Shown here piece by piece: positions 60,601 through 64,000 of a DNA stretch of 64,000 bases. A program made the position numbers and the translations under genes. The notes under the pieces were generated by a model. It ran no database searches. It was not told where the DNA came from and worked only from the letters and a program-made list of their open reading frames with translations. This DNA comes from Gavia stellata (Eukaryota > Chordata > Aves > Gaviiformes > Gaviidae). Position 1 is the first letter of the stretch. Each line of letters begins with the position of its first letter. The stretch covers positions 48,328,347 through 48,392,346 of the forward strand of contig NC_082598.1 in the NCBI RefSeq assembly GCF_030936135.1. The letters run 5' to 3'.

Positions 60601-63600
60601 AAAATTTTCAACTAAAAACTCAATATAAATTACCAATAACCACATACCATGAGAGCTAGAGGTCTACCAAAATACTAAACTGTAAATTTTACCCTGAAAA
60701 ACTGGCAAAGACTTCCAGGCAGCAAGCAATTTCACAACTGGCAGATCTCTCCATGAGAACTAGACTAATGGAATATGTATTCCAGAAGCTAATACCTCAG
60801 ATCTCAAAAGAAGTTTCATGAAAATCAATTATTTAAAAAAAATCAGGAGAGATGTTGAAGAGCATACAAGAGCAGAAGCAAATGACAAAAAGAGCGGAAG
60901 AATTTCATTTCACTTTCTGCAGTAATTCTGGCAGAGGGAGTATGTAATACAAGCAACCGATCTTAATTTGGAACATCACAGAACAGCACATTCACTTCAA
61001 GTACTTTGAGGAAATGTTTACAGTGAGATACTCTAGCTAAAACTAGGATTACAAAATCATATACAAAGGACAGCATTTTCAATATTTTAAGGCCTGTTTG
61101 AAACATCTGAGCATCCAAATTATTTCTGCACAAAAAATACATTCCCACAACAAAAAAAGAAGAAAAACACTATAACCATCATAATAGTCTTAAGCAACAA
61201 CAATACGTCAACCAAAATGTTGGCATGCATTTACCCAGCATAATTAAACAATTTAAGTTTAATTAACTGAGATCTAAAAAACTATTATCTAATTGTACAA
61301 CTCAAAAGTTTTAAGAGCTGCTTTTATAAAGCACAGAAAACAAGTAAACCCTTCAAAGAAGACTAAGGCTGTGACAGAAAGCAATAAAACAAGGAAAATT
61401 CACTGTTCTAGCTGAATTCCTATGCTTATGCACAATGGGGTGCCTGCTTAACTACTTCCTTTAAAGTGCTGTCTGTACATATTCAAAGAAGTCAGGTTTC
61501 CCTGTGAATTCCCTGTCAAAAATGCATGGAAATAATAATGGTACCAAAATTGTTTAGTGCATTTAAATCCAGAAAAAGATAGGATTCCTCCCATCAGAGG
61601 AAAGCAGGAACTGAACCCATAGGCTAAAAGAGGTATTTGCATATGAAATATACTGTAGAGAAGTAATTTTTTCCCCACAATAAACAAACATACAAAAAAG
61701 CAATCCAGAAGCATCAGTATCCATATTTCTTGTTCTTCAGCTTTTAGTAAAAATATCCCATAGGAAGAAATCAGCTGTCATATTTTTATTTCTGAGCACT
61801 GGAATGCTCTGAAGACATACAGAAGGTAACCATATATCAGAAGATGAAAACAGCAAATTCTCACAGAATAAATTTAGTATCCTTCTTAAATGACTGACCT
61901 AATACGACTAAATGCACAGTTTCTTATTCCATTTCTTAAGATTATCAGATCTCAATTTATGAAAGTCTTGTATACAAAACATGACACAGATAACCTAGTA
62001 ATAACGCAAAGGGTAAGATGGCTAAAGGAAATGAAAAAAAAATTAAAAAAATCTCTCACATGCAGTATGATCTTCTAGCTACTCACCTTACTACAGCACT
62101 GATGCTATTTTTAATGATGGTACCCATCAGAATTTGAGAAACTGACATCCTTTTCTAAACTTTGAGCAAATTTCGGTCTGAATACTGCTCTTCCTTACTC
62201 TCACTTAGATTGGTCTGACCTTTCACACTGAGCTTGTGCATCACTCCTATGCCCAAGAAAAACTGCGATTAACTGCTAAGAATGTGCTCTACATAGGGGG
62301 GGAAGCAATCACATAGGTTTGGGGTTTTGGGGTATGGAGGGAGGGGTTTGAAAGACCATCTTTTGTTACTATGTATGTGAAAATCTGGAAGTTTATGAGT
62401 TTTCAGTGTTCTCTATCAAAATAATCCCACCTTTTCTCTGTTTAGTACACCTTTTCAGGGGCTTTAATGAAAAAGAATGAAAGGCAACTGGCTGACAAAT
62501 CTGAGTTCTGCAGTGAGACAGAGCCATGGTTGGTATGTTTTTAGTAGCAAAAGCAATAATTTTTTTTTTTTTAACCACTCACAATTTAAATAAAGGAAAT
62601 GAAGGAAAATGAAAGAGTAAGATAGCTCTTTTTATGACAGTTAAAACAAAAAAATAAACAAGTAATTTAAAAAGAAACTATACAATCTGAAGCACATGAG
62701 CATAATCCTTATAATCCTAAATATTTCCACAAAAGGATTTATTCTTTTTCCTCAGTAGTTTTTCAATTCACTCACAGAGCTCCATTATCACATCATTAAA
62801 GGAAGCCAAACCCAGGAACAGATAATCTAATTAATCAAAATAAATTGGCTTCATCCAGACACAGCAAATTTCAACTTTTATTTATGAACATAAACAGTAG
62901 TAAGGAACAACAATAAATCAATTTCTAGAAGTATCATTAGGAGGCATGACATTTTTGATTTCTTCCCTTCTCTGCTCCAGAGGAAATTCAATTACATTTC
63001 TTGGTATTACAATTTATTAGATACACAGATTTGTTAGCACTTATGAAACAGGGGGTGAGATCTGCACTGAGCCGCTTATGAAGACAAGAACGGCACTTAC
63101 AACTCAAAGATCGGGGGTTAAAAAGAGCTCAGAGAGAGCTTGGAATTAAAGCTGCACCTTTCTGACTCAAGCTCTCTGAACAAGCAAAAAGACACGTAAC
63201 AGTTTATCCATCACCCATGGAAATATATAATGATTTTGGCAGAATTGCCATGTTTGTAGAATATTGACTTTGTATCAAAACAGGTTTTAGAAGACTGAAT
63301 GGTTTGTTGCAATATTAAGCTTTTATTTGTTTTTTGAAGAGAGACAAAGGTTTAAAATCTGTTGACTGTTTTATCAGACATCCTTAGGAGAATGAGCCCT
63401 ATTACCTCATGCTACAACAGTATGGGTCTCATTTGCCAGTCCCCAGGAAGGACCCTGAGCATCAGCCGAAGATACCATGAAAACAAAAATGTTACATATG
63501 CTGTCTGCTGGCAGAGGATATTGTTTTGTAGATGAATACCAGGTAGAAGTGTCCTGTTTAGGATGTATTCGCTTTCATATTTTAAAAACAGAAATCAGCT

Positions 63601-64000
63601 GTGTTTTTTTCTTTAAATTATGGCTTGGTATATGTGGCAAAAAAAGTGGGTGAGAGTGGGGTACTCAAAGGAATACTCTCTCTAAACTGATTGAACTTCA
63701 TAAAGATGTTTTGCAGAGACAGGGATAGGATGAGGCATATTTCTGATGGAAGACCAGGTAAGTTTGGGCTCCAGTCTACACTGGCTATGTGAATGTCTTT
63801 CGAGGTTTTCAAACTCCCAGATCTGCAGTGGCTCTGAGGCTTGGGAAGCTTCAGTTACTAAGGCTCCTGAAGTCTCCAAATGGTTCAAAAACAATGAAAA
63901 GACATATTTCTCAAAGGACATTAGAAGTTATTTCTATTTTGTAGAGACATTCTGTACTGGAACAAAAGAAACAAATAGCCCCAACACTAATATGCTAATT
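60601..64000. other. Gene-free flank
   Basis: AT-rich intergenic DNA with short unrecognisable open frames and the G-rich tract listed separately. Decay of the neighbouring LINE-like relic may extend a little into this part without being recognisable. Confidence 0.55.
62297..62347 (+). repeat. G-rich tract with GGGGTTTTGGGG core
   Basis: A G7 run is followed by GGTTTGGGGTTTTGGGG and GGAGGGAGGGG. The arrangement suits quadruplex formation and superficially resembles ciliate-type telomere repeats, but there is no repeat array. It lies in intergenic DNA. Confidence 0.6.

Noticed and set aside
60541-60640. YVDD in a minus-strand frame, resembling a reverse-transcriptase active site
   Set aside because: It lies on the N-terminal side of the putative linker, the wrong order for a LINE ORF2, and no flanking RT blocks are seen; taken as coincidence.

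Overview
The window is vertebrate nuclear DNA, almost certainly from a bird. Both recognisable genes have intron/exon structure, and the repeats are CR1-type LINE fragments, one ending in the typical ATTCTATGATTCTATGA tail. Repeat density is low and introns are compact. The two genes, LRAT and RBM46, lie in tandem on the minus strand, the same relative order and orientation I recall from human chromosome 4q. The species cannot be named from the sequence.

Layout from high to low coordinates (the direction of transcription). 64.0-52.9 kb is intergenic DNA with one eroded LINE-like ORF relic near 59.5-60.6 kb. 52.9-50.7 kb is a GC-rich island holding the LRAT promoter, a possible non-coding first exon and the main LRAT coding exon. 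LRAT exon 2 follows at 50.60-50.45 kb, giving a complete 232-residue retinol acyltransferase. 50.4-35.8 kb is intergenic apart from an LRAT 3' UTR of unknown length. 35.76-35.16 kb is a second CpG island, the likely RBM46 promoter. RBM46 coding exons follow at 32.36-32.21, 26.98-26.51 and 25.09-24.31 kb. They encode residues 1-467: three RRMs and the dsRNA-binding domain. Below 15.9 kb I see no gene, only two CR1 fragments, a short tandem duplication and G-rich tracts.

The most interesting point is the RBM46 C-terminus. The mammalian protein, as I recall it, has one more coding exon of about 66 residues. The corresponding DNA is recognisable at 16.28-16.10 kb but is broken by frame changes at both ends and an in-frame stop, with no acceptor in the ancestral phase. 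This bird therefore appears to have lost the conserved RBM46 tail, and the protein probably ends just after the dsRNA-binding domain.

LRAT (retinoid storage and vision) and RBM46 (germ-cell meiotic RNA regulation) are neighbours but have no evident shared pathway beyond the general link between retinoid signalling and meiotic entry. No tRNA, rRNA, CRISPR, prokaryotic or intact viral feature was seen.
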